Shown: positions 27,802 to 38,311 of the stretch, one piece after another
How the letters are laid out: the number at the start of each line of letters is the position of its first letter
Numbering within the stretch: position 1 is the stretch's first letter
Assembly: GCA_029379225.1 (NCBI GenBank)
Contig: JAQYWR010000004.1
Span: 62,001-126,000, forward strand
DNA length: 64,000 nt
Direction: 5' to 3'
DNA from: Nostoc sp. S4
GTDB taxonomy: Bacteria; Cyanobacteriota; Cyanobacteriia; Cyanobacteriales; Nostocaceae
Notes under the pieces: generated by a model
What the model was told of the DNA's origin: nothing
Databases searched by the model: none
The model's input: only the letters and a program-made list of their open reading frames with translations
Position numbers and translations under genes: made by a program

Positions 27802-30435
27802 TTAAAACTGATACTTCACAGTTGCCTCTACAGTAAAGGGATCGCCTATGGAAAGTCCTGATACATCGCCTGAGCGATAATACACAGTGTCAAAAATGTT
27901 CTTAAAGTTGAGTGCGGCTAGTAATTTGTTAGAGCGGTAATATAGGGCAGCATCAGTAGTAACATAACTCGGCAACAGAAATGAGTTATCTATAGCTTCT
28001 GGGCGATCGCCTACATAATTTATACCTATGCCACCTCCAAGTCCTTTCAATGAACCTTGAGGAATTATATAGGTAGTCCATAAAGAAGCACTATTTTCAG
28101 GTACTCCAACAATTATGGTTCCGGATTTATATGTGGTGTCCTTGGTAATACGGGCATCAGTATAGTTGTAAGAGCCAATGATATTCCACCCAGGGGCAAG
28201 TTCTCCTGTAACATACAACTCAATACCTTGACTTTTTATCTCACCAATTTGGATACTGTAGCCCTCACGATCCGGGTCACCAGTGAGAACGTTAGATTGG
28301 GTGAGATCGTAGAAAGATAGAATTGCAGAAAGCTTATCATTAAGCCAATCAGTTTTCACCCCAACTTCATACTGCGTCCCACGAGTAGGTTTGAAGGTAT
28401 TGTTATTGAAATCAACACCAGTCTGTTGCTCAAAAGAGCGGCTGTAACTTGCATAGAAAGAAACAGGTTCAATTGGTTGATAAACAATGCCTACACGGGG
28501 ACTAAATGCCGAGTCAGACTGCTCGCTTGCAGAACCACTAGACACAAAATCCTCACGCCCACCAAGGACTAACTTCAAGTTACTAGCTAACGCCAATTGG
28601 TCTTGAAAATAAAATCCTAGATCCTCAGTGGTTATTTTTATGAAAGGAGAAGTTCTGGGAGGAGTCGGGCTTGGTGGTTGTCCATAGACAGGATTAAAAA
28701 TGTCAAGTGAACCAATTGTGCGACCGTAAATCCCAAAATTGGAAAGCACATTATGGTTGTAATCAACACCAAGGAGTAATTTGTGTTCTAAACTGCCCGT
28801 ATTTACTTTACCAACTACATGAGTATCTTGACCAAAGTTGCTTTCAACATAGTGATAGAATGACTGAACACTACGAGTATAAGTACGGTCATCGTTCTCT
28901 AAGTTGCCGTTTGTAGTGTTATAGTAAAGGTTATTTCGATAGGAAAATCGAAAAGCATTATTCAAAGACCAATTATTACCCAAGCGTTGCTCAAAGTTGT
29001 AGCCAATTCGACCTTCTACAAACCTTTCTCCATCTACATCTAGACTTGGCTCTCCAAGATATAGGCTACGGCGAATCTTTCCGTTTGGATTAGGCAGTAA
29101 AGTTCCTACGGCCGGTAGACCATGTTCGGGTTTCTGTTGTGCATCTTGATAATCACCTTCAATAGTTAGCTTTGTACCACTGGATGGTTGCCAAGTAATA
29201 ACAGGTGCTATAGATAACCGCTGTATGCTTTGAAAATCGATAAAACTGCCAGAATTTTTGTAGGAAGCATTGAACCGATACAAGAGGCTTCTATCTGCTG
29301 TCAAAGGCCCAGAGAAGTCTAGGGAGGGTTCGTATTCACTATAAGAGCCAATTTGAAATCCTAGTGAGTAATAAGGATCGCTTAGTGGCTGTTTAGTAAC
29401 TAGATTAATGACACCGCCTGGTGGTAATTGACCATAAAGTACAGAAGCTGGTCCTTTGAGAACCTCAACTCGTTCTATGTTGTTAAGGTTAGCTCCTAAT
29501 GCTCTACCTGCTTCTGGATCTCTCAAACCGTTTTTCAGAGTTCCGTTATCAGAGCGAATTTCAAAACCACGTATTATCGAATTATCAACGTCTCTGGTTC
29601 CATTTGTCACTATTCCCAGATTTCTCAATACATCACCAAGACTTTGCGATGATTGATCTTCAATCACCTGTCTGGGAATAACATTAACTGTTTGTGGAAT
29701 GTCTCTTAGTGGCGTATCTGTCCTTGTCCCCACACTTGTGTTATTCACACGATAAGTATCTGGCGGTGCAGTAACCTCTAGTTCGATCTCAGGGTTCTCC
29801 CCTGGTTTTGTCTGCTGTGGCGGCGTTGGCTGCTGCCCAGTAGTTGCAGTAGTTTTTACCCCAAACACCAAACCTTCATTACTATTAAATAACTCCACTG
29901 TTGGCGCACCAGCTTCACCCGTTACTGTTAGCCTGATATTATTAGCATCAATATTGGTAACTATTATCTCAGTGATTCCTGCTGCTGGCTTTACTTGACG
30001 AAAACTCTCTCGATTAATCAACCGTAACTGAGCGTTAGGGATGTCTGCAATATAGGAGTTGCCCTCAATTTTCGGAGTTGCCTGCAAGCCTTTACTTTTC
30101 ACCCCCGTCTCTAAAATCACCTCCAAACCCTTGTCAGTGCTATTTACCTTCACTCCCGTCACTGATGTGACTTCTGTTTGACCAGTAGGTGTCAGTGACT
30201 GTACTAACTTTTGGGCATCGGTAAGCGGATGCTCAATTTGGTTGAGACTTTGAATCTCTCTAATCGGTGCAACTGACTTTGTAATTATTGCTTGAGGTGA
30301 TAGTTGATGCTTGGTAGCTGATATTTCTGCTGCTAGAATAGGAACAACGCGCACAGGCTCAATTACAGACATCACCACTGAAGTAGTTAGCAATAGACTC
30401 TGCCAGAAAAAATAGTTTAATCTTTGGAACTTCAT
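27802..30435 (-). CDS. TonB-dependent siderophore receptor with N-terminal AMIN domain
   Basis: 877 residues. A signal sequence (1-35) is followed by an AMIN domain (about 95-195: TGVKVNSTDKGLEVILETG). A proline-rich linker comes next, then the plug (about 240-345: PLRDIPQTVNVIPRQVIEDQ, VEVLKGPASVLYGQLPPGG). A 22-strand barrel ends in VEATVKYQF with the C-terminal aromatic of outer-membrane proteins. It imports a ferric siderophore across the outer membrane. The AMIN-plug fusion is a cyanobacterial trait. It heads the operon; Fur control is likely, but no clear Fur box was found upstream. Confidence 0.93.
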   Translation of the reverse strand: MKFQRLNYFFWQSLLLTTSVVMSVIEPVRVVPILAAEISATKHQLSPQAIITKSVAPIREIQSLNQIEHPLTDAQKLVQSLTPTGQTEVTSVTGVKVNSTDKGLEVILETGVKSKGLQATPKIEGNSYIADIPNAQLRLINRESFRQVKPAAGITEIIVTNIDANNIRLTVTGEAGAPTVELFNSNEGLVFGVKTTATTGQQPTPPQQTKPGENPEIELEVTAPPDTYRVNNTSVGTRTDTPLRDIPQTVNVIPRQVIEDQSSQSLGDVLRNLGIVTNGTRDVDNSIIRGFEIRSDNGTLKNGLRDPEAGRALGANLNNIERVEVLKGPASVLYGQLPPGGVINLVTKQPLSDPYYSLGFQIGSYSEYEPSLDFSGPLTADRSLLYRFNASYKNSGSFIDFQSIQRLSIAPVITWQPSSGTKLTIEGDYQDAQQKPEHGLPAVGTLLPNPNGKIRRSLYLGEPSLDVDGERFVEGRIGYNFEQRLGNNWSLNNAFRFSYRNNLYYNTTNGNLENDDRTYTRSVQSFYHYVESNFGQDTHVVGKVNTGSLEHKLLLGVDYNHNVLSNFGIYGRTIGSLDIFNPVYGQPPSPTPPRTSPFIKITTEDLGFYFQDQLALASNLKLVLGGREDFVSSGSASEQSDSAFSPRVGIVYQPIEPVSFYASYSRSFEQQTGVDFNNNTFKPTRGTQYEVGVKTDWLNDKLSAILSFYDLTQSNVLTGDPDREGYSIQIGEIKSQGIELYVTGELAPGWNIIGSYNYTDARITKDTTYKSGTIIVGVPENSASLWTTYIIPQGSLKGLGGGIGINYVGDRPEAIDNSFLLPSYVTTDAALYYRSNKLLAALNFKNIFDTVYYRSGDVSGLSIGDPFTVEATVKYQF

Positions 30436-31017
30436 TCAACCTTCCTTACACACACTCGCTCACTACATGCTCTTAGTTAAGGTATAAAGGGTTAAGTAAA
30501 AAACCTATTACCCTTTATCCAAAACCTATGACAATCTCACCCCAAAATTCTGCTGCTGGAATTGGGGCTATTGCACGACTGTACTTTATTTAACTCAGTC
30601 TGAATATTACCAACTTAATGAGTAAAATCCTCAAGAAATTTCTGATACAAATCTTAAAAAGAGTATTCTTTAGGTTGCTGTTATGACATGAGTAATTTAT
30701 TATTGGGTTACTCAAATTGAATACTGAAGCCGTTTTTAATTCAGCTCGCTTGGGAAAATGCTGGTTTTTTGACCCAAGTCTTATGTCAGAGTATCTTTAC
30801 CAAGTGCAAGATTAATTAACCAGTATTATTGGTAATATCATCACAATACGATTTGTATATTTATCTTGAAAGCCAATGTCTACGACAAGCCATTACGGTC
30901 TACGCTCTGTCTGAGGGATAGTCTTGGGATGCGATCGCTCTATAGTTAAACTCAAAAACGATTCAACTTCCAAACAAACTAGACTTGTGTAATTATCATT
31001 GCGAACTCAAATCCCTT
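30436..31017. promoter_or_regulatory. Divergent promoter region of the siderophore uptake genes
   Basis: About 580 bases between the receptor gene and the ATPase gene. It must carry both promoters. I looked for a Fur-type GATAATGATTATC-like palindrome and found only a weak AATTATCATT half near 30991, too little to call an operator. Confidence 0.35.
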
Positions 31018-31827
31018 ATGGAGAACATAGCCCTATTAACCCAACATCTGGGACTAGCTTACGACGGGAAATCGATTATATCGGGTTTGAACCTGTTAAT
31101 TCCTACTGGAGAAATTACAGCTTTAATTGGCCCCAACGGTTGCGGTAAATCTACTTTACTACGAGGTTTGGCTAGATTGCTCAAACCCCAGGTTGGTACT
31201 GTATATCTTAATGGCGCTGATATCTTTAAACAGTCAACCACCCTAGTTGCACAGCAACTTGGCATTCTTCCTCAAGGGCCAGTCTCGCCAGAAGGATTGA
31301 CTGTGCGAGATTTAGTAGCACAAGGTCGCTATCCATATCAAAAAAGTTGGTTGCAATCTTGGACTGCTGAAGATGAGAGCCAAGTTCGTAAAGCATTAAC
31401 GATTACAGACCTCAACTTTTTAGCTGACAGAGCTGTAGATACCCTTTCTGGTGGACAGAAGCAACGTGCTTGGATAGCTATGACTTTGGCACAAGATACA
31501 CAGATTTTATTGTTAGATGAACCGACTACTTTCTTAGATTTAGCTCATCAAGTGGAGGTGCTGGAATTACTAAGGGATTTAAATCAACTTGAGGGACGGA
31601 CAATTGTCATGGTGTTGCATGATTTAAATCAGGCGTGTCGTTATGCTCATCAGATAGTAGCTTTGCGTGATGGCGCTGTTATGGCTTCTGGTAATCCAAC
31701 AAATGTGATGACTGAGGAGATGGTGCGCCTTGTGTTTGGATTAGCGTGTCGAATTGTGCCAGACCCAGTACATGGGACACCTTTATGTTTACCTTTGGGA
31801 CGACAATCTTCCCAATCCCGAAAGTAA
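31018..31827 (+). CDS. Ferric siderophore ABC transporter ATP-binding protein (FecE-like)
   Basis: I start at the ATG at 31018 ([20 protein letters not shown]), 269 residues; a TTG 11 codons earlier is possible. It has Walker [20 protein letters not shown]-loop [15 protein letters not shown], signature [17 protein letters not shown], Walker [17 protein letters not shown] and the switch histidine in [11 protein letters not shown]. It powers the FecCD permeases encoded on the opposite strand across the divergent promoter region. A hairpin terminator follows at 31853. Confidence 0.93.
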   Translation: MENIALLTQHLGLAYDGKSIISGLNLLIPTGEITALIGPNGCGKSTLLRGLARLLKPQVGTVYLNGADIFKQSTTLVAQQLGILPQGPVSPEGLTVRDLVAQGRYPYQKSWLQSWTAEDESQVRKALTITDLNFLADRAVDTLSGGQKQRAWIAMTLAQDTQILLLDEPTTFLDLAHQVEVLELLRDLNQLEGRTIVMVLHDLNQACRYAHQIVALRDGAVMASGNPTNVMTEEMVRLVFGLACRIVPDPVHGTPLCLPLGRQSSQSRK

Positions 31828-31852
31828 CTACTATATTACAATACCTTAATAT

Positions 31853-31919
31853 GGGCTGTTTGTAGCGATAGGTTGTGGTTGTGGAAGACAACAACTTTAC
31901 TACATCAGCCCTCTTTTTT
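31853..31919 (+). terminator. Intrinsic terminator after the siderophore ATPase gene
   Basis: GGGCTG...TGTAG pairs with CTACA...CAGCCC with an inner GTTGT/ACAAC stem, followed by CTTTTTTC. It lies 25 bases past the stop codon. Confidence 0.65.
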
Positions 31920-31986
31920 CATACTCTTTTTTTGACGAAGGTATTATTAAATTAAAATATTATCTAAATAAAAGGAAAGTTAAGGA

Positions 31987-32874
31987 GTGGTAAAAAAACG
32001 TCAGGAAAATGTCTGGTGGAGTGAGATTAACGATATTATCCGGGGTGCTTGTGGAGGTTTTTTATTTGGCATACCCTTACTGTATACAATGGAGGTTTGG
32101 TGGATTGGCTCGCTGGCAAAACCACAACTGATGATGATGGCGATCGCGCTAATGTTTATTGTAGTTTTCTTGCTCAATCTCACAGAAGGTTTTCGCAAAC
32201 GCAGATATACTTCCCAAGCTCGTCAAGCCGCAATCGATACCGTAGAAGCAATGGCGATCGGAATAGCTTGCTCTGCCTTTGTGCTGTTACTATTGCGAGA
32301 ATTGACGTTAGAAACTTCCCTCAGAGAATCTTTAGGTAAAATTATCTTTGAAAGTGTACCCTTCACTCTTGGTGTAGCATTAGCCAAACAGTTTTTGGGA
32401 GATACTAGAAACGGTAATGGAGAGGAGCAAACAGTACTCCAGGAAAATAGTACAAGTAAGAACAACCAGAATGAGTTAAACGCCACCTTTAGCGATATTG
32501 GGGGAACTCTAATTGGTGCAACCATAATTGCATTTAACATCGCCCCAACAGATGAAGTTAGGATGTTAGCAGCCGCAGCCTCACCAGTTTGGGAATTGGC
32601 AATCATCGCTGCATCTTTGCTGATTTCTTATGGGATTGTATTTCAGGCTGGCTTTTCTGACCAGCGAAAGCGTAGAGAACAAAAAGGAATTTTCCAAAGA
32701 CCATCCAGCGAAACCATCATGTCCTATTTAGTGTCACTATTAGCAGGCACTTTTATGCTGTGGTTCTTTCAAAAATTGACTTTTAGCGACCCCTGGACAA
32801 TGTGGTTAGATCGTAGTTTAATATTAGGTTTACCAGCAACTATTGGTGGTGCAGCTGGCAGGTTAGCAATATGA
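31987..32874 (+). CDS. TIGR02587 family membrane protein
   Basis: 295 residues from a GTG at 31987 with AAAGGAAAG upstream. It starts with a soluble stretch, then about 7 membrane helices in two blocks: GACGGFLFGIPLLYTMEVWW, KPQLMMMAIALMFIVVFLLN, AIGIACSAFVLLLLRELTLE, then a hydrophilic loop (140-170) and TLIGATIIAFNIAPTDEVRM. This is the TIGR02587 (DUF2391-like) pattern. It overlaps the next gene by ATGA-type coupling, and the two families are known to occur as a pair. Function unknown. Confidence 0.85.
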   Translation: MVKKRQENVWWSEINDIIRGACGGFLFGIPLLYTMEVWWIGSLAKPQLMMMAIALMFIVVFLLNLTEGFRKRRYTSQARQAAIDTVEAMAIGIACSAFVLLLLRELTLETSLRESLGKIIFESVPFTLGVALAKQFLGDTRNGNGEEQTVLQENSTSKNNQNELNATFSDIGGTLIGATIIAFNIAPTDEVRMLAAAASPVWELAIIAASLLISYGIVFQAGFSDQRKRREQKGIFQRPSSETIMSYLVSLLAGTFMLWFFQKLTFSDPWTMWLDRSLILGLPATIGGAAGRLAI

Positions 32875-33266
32875 CTAACCCAGAACGAGCAAAACGTTCC
32901 CTTGCTGAGTGGGTGACATTCACCATTGCCTCGTTTATCCTAGCGATCGTCGTGAGTTTGGTAGGCTACACTTGGCTGAACGAAAAAAATCAACCTCCGA
33001 TTATTTCTGTCGCTAAAAAAGAAACAATTCGGGAAATTGATGGACAATTTTATGTACCTTTTGAAGTCATCAATACTGGAGGAGACACAGCCGAGTCAGT
33101 TCAAATTATGGCTGAGTTACTAATTGACGGCGAAGTTGCAGAATCAGGAGAGCAACAAATCGACTTTTTATCTAGTGGCGAAAGTGAAGAAGGTGCATTT
33201 ATATTCAGTCAAAATCCCCGCGAAGGTAAGTTAAAACTACGTATTGCTAGCTATAAATTGCCATAA
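32871..33266 (+). CDS. TIGR02588 family protein
   Basis: 131 residues. A single N-terminal membrane helix (WVTFTIASFILAIVVSLVGY) is followed by an extracytoplasmic beta-rich domain: FYVPFEVINTGGDTAESVQI and GEQQIDFLSSGESEEGAFIF. Its ATG overlaps the stop of the TIGR02587 gene by four bases, so the two are translationally coupled and probably form a membrane complex. No function has been assigned to the family. Confidence 0.85.
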   Translation: MTNPERAKRSLAEWVTFTIASFILAIVVSLVGYTWLNEKNQPPIISVAKKETIREIDGQFYVPFEVINTGGDTAESVQIMAELLIDGEVAESGEQQIDFLSSGESEEGAFIFSQNPREGKLKLRIASYKLP

Positions 33267-33267
33267 T

Positions 33268-33318
33268 GTCATTAGTCATTAGTCATAGGTGATTAGCAAA
33301 CGACAAATGACTAATGAC
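33268..33318. repeat. Inverted repeat built from STRR heptamers between convergent genes
   Basis: GTCATTAGTCATT (33268-33280) and AATGACTAATGAC (33306-33318) form a perfect 13-bp stem. The unit GTCATTA is a short tandem heptamer of the type common in Nostocales. It may serve as a bidirectional end signal. Confidence 0.7.
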
Positions 33319-33328
33319 GATCGCTAGT

Positions 33329-34096
33329 TTAAGCTTTTACTTTAGCTTTTGACCAGACGCCATTTTCATCTTCATCATATTGCTCGTGAACAGCTTGCCA
33401 AGCAGCTTGCTCTGCGCTGGATTCATCACTTTTTTCATTGAGTACAGCATTATAGCGCTCAATGAATGTACGCTGAGCTTCACTAGAAAGATGAGTGCGA
33501 ACTTCAGGAGACAAGTCTTCTGGGCTGTTGCATACCCCCGCACAAGGACGAGCCAGTGTTTTTTCAATTACCTGAATTTCTTCCCCACCAGCACTTTCGA
33601 GGAGTAATTGAAATTCTCCGGTGCGATCGCTTGGAACTTCTGCCATCAATAAAAACTCACCAGCTTGTAAGCGGGTTTGGTAGATAGCCGCTTTATCTTC
33701 TGGCATTCCCAAAGTAGTCAGAACTGATACTAAACCCGCGCCTGCACTACCTGCGATCGCTCCACTAGCAGCTCCTAGTAACACTGCACCAATTGGCCCT
33801 GCTGCCACAATTGAACCAATAAAAGGAATAAATAGTACGCCTACACCTGTGAGCAAGCTGAGAAAGGAACCGAACAAGGAACCAAAAACCGCCCCTGTTC
33901 TCAAACCTCCCAGAATCACATCTTTTTTACTAATAAACCCAGAGATTCGAGTTTCCGATTGGAAATTTCTGCCCATAACAGAAATACGATCTCTAGGCAC
34001 ACTTCTATCTAATAAACGTCGAATAACATCATCAATTTGCTTCTGTTCTTTGAATACAGCAGAAATAGTACGCTCTGCTTTATACACCTCTGGCAT
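33329..34096 (-). CDS. General-stress-type (17M-like) membrane protein fused to a ChaB domain
   Basis: 255 residues. The N-terminal part ([40 protein letters not shown]) resembles general stress protein 17M. A glycine/alanine-rich hydrophobic centre (about 60-135) probably inserts in a membrane. The C-terminal 60 residues ([38 protein letters not shown]) are a ChaB domain. It lies downstream of dps on the same strand with a strong hairpin between, so both may belong to a stress regulon. The molecular role is unknown. Confidence 0.7.
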   Translation of the reverse strand: MPEVYKAERTISAVFKEQKQIDDVIRRLLDRSVPRDRISVMGRNFQSETRISGFISKKDVILGGLRTGAVFGSLFGSFLSLLTGVGVLFIPFIGSIVAAGPIGAVLLGAASGAIAGSAGAGLVSVLTTLGMPEDKAAIYQTRLQAGEFLLMAEVPSDRTGEFQLLLESAGGEEIQVIEKTLARPCAGVCNSPEDLSPEVRTHLSSEAQRTFIERYNAVLNEKSDESSAEQAAWQAVHEQYDEDENGVWSKAKVKA

Positions 34097-34171
34097 TTGA
34101 ATACTCCTCTTTTATGTTGTTTTTACTGCGAACATAGTTAAGAGAGATGCAGACAAATAGATGTTATTACA

Positions 34172-34206
34172 CTAGTTGAGGGAGGAATAAATCCTCCCTC
34201 AACTAG
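34172..34206. terminator. Perfect 15-bp hairpin downstream of dps
   Basis: CTAGTTGAGGGAGGA and its exact complement with a 5-base loop. There is no real U-tract on the minus strand (TGTAATAAC follows), so it may terminate, process or stabilise the dps transcript. Confidence 0.6.
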
Positions 34207-34247
34207 CTATCTAAATTGCCTTACTCAACTCAGACATTACGGAGTGG

Positions 34248-34787
34248 CTATACACCTACAGGGGTTTTAGCTTGTGCTACCGACTGTCTACCATCTGAGT
34301 CTACTCCTTGTCCTTCAATAAATGAACGCAGCATCCAAGCCATTTCCTCATGCTGTTCCATCAATCCAGTCAAAAAGTCAGAAGTTCCTTGATCGTGGAA
34401 TTCTTCAGCAGAGCGATCCACATGATCTCTGAAATTACGAATAACTTGCTCGTGATCTTCTACTAAGTTTGATACCATTCCCGTTGCTGTGGGAACATCA
34501 CCAGCATGTTCCTTGAGGGTAGCAACCTTGAGAAATCCTTCCATTGAGCCAATCGGATAACCACCCAAAGCACGAACCCGCTCTGCTAAAGCATCAATAT
34601 TTAAAGTCAGTTTTTCGTAGTGTTCTTCCCAAAGCTGGTGCAAAGAACGAAACTGAGGGCCGACCACATCCCAATGGTACTTTTTAGTTTTTACTAACAG
34701 TAGATACGCATCTGCCAAATCTTGATTCAACAGATTAATCACACCTTGACGTTGTTCTTGTGTCAAACCAATGTTTATCGGACGCAT
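34248..34787 (-). CDS. dps: Dps family DNA-protection/ferritin-like protein
   Basis: 179 residues of four-helix bundle. KTKKYHWDVVGPQFRSLHQL holds the conserved H and W of the first ferroxidase half-site, and ALAERVRALGGYPIG is the second Dps signature. DHVDRSAEEFHDQGTSDFLT follows. Dps dodecamers oxidise iron with peroxide and shield DNA. The C-terminal tail is longer than in E. coli Dps. It lies between the siderophore locus and other stress-type genes, fitting an iron/oxidative-stress setting. Confidence 0.92.
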   Translation of the reverse strand: MRPINIGLTQEQRQGVINLLNQDLADAYLLLVKTKKYHWDVVGPQFRSLHQLWEEHYEKLTLNIDALAERVRALGGYPIGSMEGFLKVATLKEHAGDVPTATGMVSNLVEDHEQVIRNFRDHVDRSAEEFHDQGTSDFLTGLMEQHEEMAWMLRSFIEGQGVDSDGRQSVAQAKTPVGV

Positions 34788-35209
34788 TGTTTTTCATTCC
34801 TAAGCAAACTTATCTATTAAGATCTCAAATTTTGGACATAATCCACATCAACCAAAGGAAGCATTGTGAGTGGAAATTATTTAGTACATTAATAATTGTA
34901 CCTATGCCTTAATAGGTAGGTATTTTGATGAAGTACAATATAATAATCATATTTAATTTTTTGAGAAAATTAAGTATATTTTAATCTTTGATAACTCTGC
35001 TGTTAGATAGGCTTGCTTTTGCGTCAAAATGGACTGCTATGTTTTAGTACTTAGTTACCTTTCTTAAATTTTTGCTCAGATCTAACAAGATAATTTATCT
35101 TTTATTAATTGAATTTATTTGTTTCTGATTCCCAATTATTAATGGGTGATTATTTTTACGTAATCACCCATTACTACTGAAAAACTATTAAAGACAAGTA
35201 TTAATTGTG
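34788..35209. other. Intergenic region upstream of dps
   Basis: Very AT-rich spacer of about 420 bases. It must contain the dps promoter. Near 35150 an ATTACTTACG-like stretch and GTAATCACCCATTACT palindromic scraps occur; no defined site. Confidence 0.35.
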
Positions 35210-35566
35210 TTACTTACCTGTAACTTTATCCAATGCACCCTTCAATTTTTCTTCTATTGTGACTGCACTCTGGGAATTTTCAGGATTCTTTTGTTTATCA
35301 CTGTCAGCAGCTCCTTGAACTTCATTGAGTCCTTCAGTTGACTTCCTTTCAACCTCCTCAAGTCCAGCTGGTGGTTTTTTAGCGGCTTCGTCAGTTTCGC
35401 GCTGAATGTCAAGCAGTTGTGTTTCTCCTTCAGTAGGCTTACTTTGGTAGCTATCGATCGCAAAAGCAGGAAAAGCACTAGATAACAATAGTAACGCACA
35501 AGTAAAAGCGACAACTAGAAAACGTACTGGACGCAAAATAGATAAAACAGAAGCAATAACTTTCAT
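35210..35566 (-). CDS. Small exported protein, possibly low-temperature-induced type
   Basis: 118 residues from the ATG at 35566, placed by TCGAGGA; the 13-codon extension is not needed. A signal peptide (MKVIASVLSILRPVRFLVVA...AFPAFA) is followed by a charged low-complexity region: YQSKPTEGETQLLDIQRETD and IEEKLKGALDKVTGK. It resembles cyanobacterial periplasmic proteins annotated as low-temperature induced, but I hold that only as a suggestion. The mature part is probably helical and soluble in the periplasm. Confidence 0.6.
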   Translation of the reverse strand: MKVIASVLSILRPVRFLVVAFTCALLLLSSAFPAFAIDSYQSKPTEGETQLLDIQRETDEAAKKPPAGLEEVERKSTEGLNEVQGAADSDKQKNPENSQSAVTIEEKLKGALDKVTGK

Positions 35567-36044
35567 CGTGAAATCCTCGATAACAGCGTTAACAACGCAA
35601 AACATTATATTTGATCGGCAGAGCTGATGATTCTATTTGGTAAATTTTATTTGGCAAACTTTACCAAAAAAACTAGCAAGCTACACTTCAATGTTAAACT
35701 TGTTAAAAAATTAACCTGAATAAATTGCCTTTAGTATTTGTGTATTAACTCACGAATAGTTACTGGGCAAATACTCTTGGTGAGTTCTTCATTCAATGTT
35801 TACTGACTTATTTTTACTTTTAAGACTCAAAGGTATACATCAATCTGTAGAATGAAGTTATCGTTATCTTCAGTTATAAAAAAAAATCACTCTCTAGGTA
35901 TATCGACTTAATTGAGTGTCTTGCAAACAAGCTAGAATCAGGACAACGCTTTATAATTTTAACTTGTTTGTGTAGACACAGAGTAGGGAAGAAGCCTTTT
36001 AAGTTTTACCTAGCGAAAGCAAAAATCAAATATGAGTCCTACAC
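35567..36044. other. Intergenic region without recognised features
   Basis: About 480 AT-rich bases between the exported protein and xylB; nothing recognised. Confidence 0.4.
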
Positions 36045-37553
36045 CTATTTTACCTCAGGTATCGATGCACGAACAGCCTTCAAGGCATCGTAAAGTAATT
36101 TGTAGCGCTCAAACCCTGCTTCATACACAGGATTTGCCTGCGGCTGTACCAGATTACTATCTTGCGGTAGTATCTCGAGTGCAGCTTCTAAATTAGGGTA
36201 AACACCAATTCCCACCATTGCTAAAATAGCTGCCCCGTAAGCAGCTCCTTCTTCGGCTTTGGGAGCAATAAGTTCTGTTTGCAAAACATCTGCTAAAATT
36301 CGTAGCCAGACGTGAGAACGTGCGCCTCCACCGATTGCTAAGAGTTGATGAACGGGAGCGATCGCACTAATAACTTCCAATACTGACCGCAAGCTGAATG
36401 CAACCCCTTCCAACACAGCACGAGTTATATCTGCTGGTGTATGAGCTAATGACAAATTCACTAAAGCACCACGAGTATCTGGATCGAGGTGGGGACTGCG
36501 TTCTCCGGAAAGGTGGGGCAGAAATAGAACGCCACGCGCACCAGGCTGCGATCGCTGTGCCATATCCATCAACTCGGTGTAGGATAGATGCGGTGCGAAT
36601 GTATCTCGATACCAACGCAGAGAACCACCTGCGGCTAGCGTCACTCCCAGCAAATGATAGCCACCATCAGCATGGCAAAATAAATGCACCCGACCTTGTG
36701 GATCGGGAATTGGGCGATGTCTACGACGGGCTACGCCTACGCATGGTGCAAAGATAACTCCTGATGTGCCAATACTCAAACTACCCCGGTTGAGGTTGCT
36801 TGATGAGATGCCCAAACCGATTGCTGCTGCGGCATTATCACCTCCGCCTGCAACCACAGGTAATCCCGCAGGTAATCCCACGCGGGTGGCTATTTCTGCT
36901 TTCAGCCGTCCAGCGATCGCGGTAGATTCGATTACTGGGGGGAACAATGCTGGATTGATATCAAGAGCATGGAGAATATCTATATCCCATTGCTGATTTG
37001 CTAGGTTGAGACAGCCGACACCAGACGCATCAGATGGTTCTGTTACTGATTCGCCAGTCAGCACATATCCCAGATAATCTTTAGGCAAAAGAATCTGCCA
37101 CAACCGACTATAGGCTTGTGGTTCTTCAGCCCGCAACCATAGGAGCTTCGGCAGTTGAAAGCCAGTAATTGCCAGATTTCCAGTACGCTGGATTAATTCC
37201 TGACGGGGAATAGCGGCTTCAATCTCACTAACAGCTTTACCTGTGCGTTGGTCGTTCCATAAAATTGCTGGTCTAATTGCTTTACCTTGGGCATCAAGAG
37301 GAACCATACCATGCATTTGTCCAGATAAACCGAGAGCAATTGCTCGGTATCCCTGTAGCTGTTGACTCACATCAAACAAAGCAGCTAAACTGGCTTCGAC
37401 CCAATCCGCTGAGTTTTGTTCTGTCCAACCGGGTTGTGGAGTTAACAGGGGATAGCTTCTGGTTGCCTGAGCGATAACTAGCCCTTGCAGATTAACTGCG
37501 ATCGCCCTTACTCCTCCTGTACCCAAGTCTAAGCCTACTACGATATCAGTCAA
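36045..37553 (-). CDS. xylB: Xylulokinase
   Basis: 502 residues, full length for Xyl[21 protein letters not shown] is the phosphate-1 loop. [22 protein letters not shown] and [12 protein letters not shown] are diagnostic xylulokinase segments, with [11 protein letters not shown] and [20 protein letters not shown] in the second domain. It phosphorylates D-xylulose to xylulose 5-phosphate. It lies 11 bases downstream of an SDR gene and in the same orientation as the mannitol-dehydrogenase-type gene, so it probably receives ketose made from a pentitol. Confidence 0.93.
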   Translation of the reverse strand: MTDIVVGLDLGTGGVRAIAVNLQGLVIAQATRSYPLLTPQPGWTEQNSADWVEASLAALFDVSQQLQGYRAIALGLSGQMHGMVPLDAQGKAIRPAILWNDQRTGKAVSEIEAAIPRQELIQRTGNLAITGFQLPKLLWLRAEEPQAYSRLWQILLPKDYLGYVLTGESVTEPSDASGVGCLNLANQQWDIDILHALDINPALFPPVIESTAIAGRLKAEIATRVGLPAGLPVVAGGGDNAAAAIGLGISSSNLNRGSLSIGTSGVIFAPCVGVARRRHRPIPDPQGRVHLFCHADGGYHLLGVTLAAGGSLRWYRDTFAPHLSYTELMDMAQRSQPGARGVLFLPHLSGERSPHLDPDTRGALVNLSLAHTPADITRAVLEGVAFSLRSVLEVISAIAPVHQLLAIGGGARSHVWLRILADVLQTELIAPKAEEGAAYGAAILAMVGIGVYPNLEAALEILPQDSNLVQPQANPVYEAGFERYKLLYDALKAVRASIPEVK

Positions 37554-37564
37554 TTTTGTCCCTC

Positions 37565-38311
37565 CTATTCCTGTTGCGTTGGTCGGATCAAAATTTCATT
37601 GACGTTGACGTGAGGCGGTTGGGTAACGGCATAAGCAATCGCTCGTGCAATATCTTCCGGTTGCAGGGGAGTGACGGCTTTGAACCGGGCTTCAAGCGCC
37701 CGTTTCGCAGCCGGATCGGTGATGTTGTCAATAAATTCGGTGGCAACCAAACCGGGTTCAATAATGGTGACGCGAATATTGTCTTTATGAACTTCCTGCC
37801 TCAGAGCTTCTGAAATCGCATTCACACCACATTTAGTGGCGCTGTACACACCCATGCCCGGTCGTGTAATCCGTCCAGCAACGGATGAAAGATTGACCAC
37901 ATGCCCAACGCCCTGCGCTTTAAAGATAGGCAAAACTGCATGAGTCGCATACAACAATCCCAAAACGTTCAGGTCGAACTGTTGCCGCCACTCTGCTGGA
38001 TCGCTATCCTCAATCGTTCCCAATCCTCCAGTCCCCGCATTATTTACAAGAATATCGATTCGTCCCAAAGTTGTGTTGACCTTTTGTATCAGCTCGTTGA
38101 CTTGGGTTTCATCGCTGACATCGGTGACAATTGGTAAAGCCTTTGCGCCAACTGCTTCAATTTTTTGTGCAACTTCGTTCAATTGCTCGATTCGACGAGC
38201 CGCGATCGCCACCTGTGCGCCTTCTTCTGCAAGAGCGATCGCCGTTGCTGCCCCAATTCCCGAAGATGCACCTGTAACAATTGCCACCTTTGCGTCTAAT
38301 TTGCCTGCCAT
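37565..38311 (-). CDS. Short-chain dehydrogenase/reductase (NAD(P)-dependent)
   Basis: 248 residues. It has cofactor loop [27 protein letters not shown], catalytic Ser in [12 protein letters not shown] and [18 protein letters not shown] (Tyr-x-x-x-Lys). This is the classical SDR set, closest to YdfG-like enzymes. It ends 11 bases before xylB and probably shares its message, so an alditol or ketose redox role is plausible. Substrate not determined. Confidence 0.88.
   Translation of the reverse strand: MAGKLDAKVAIVTGASSGIGAATAIALAEEGAQVAIAARRIEQLNEVAQKIEAVGAKALPIVTDVSDETQVNELIQKVNTTLGRIDILVNNAGTGGLGTIEDSDPAEWRQQFDLNVLGLLYATHAVLPIFKAQGVGHVVNLSSVAGRITRPGMGVYSATKCGVNAISEALRQEVHKDNIRVTIIEPGLVATEFIDNITDPAAKRALEARFKAVTPLQPEDIARAIAYAVTQPPHVNVNEILIRPTQQE

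Noticed and set aside
30436-31017. Fur box upstream of the TonB receptor
   Set aside because: Only a weak half-site (AATTATCATT) was found, not a palindrome of the expected length.
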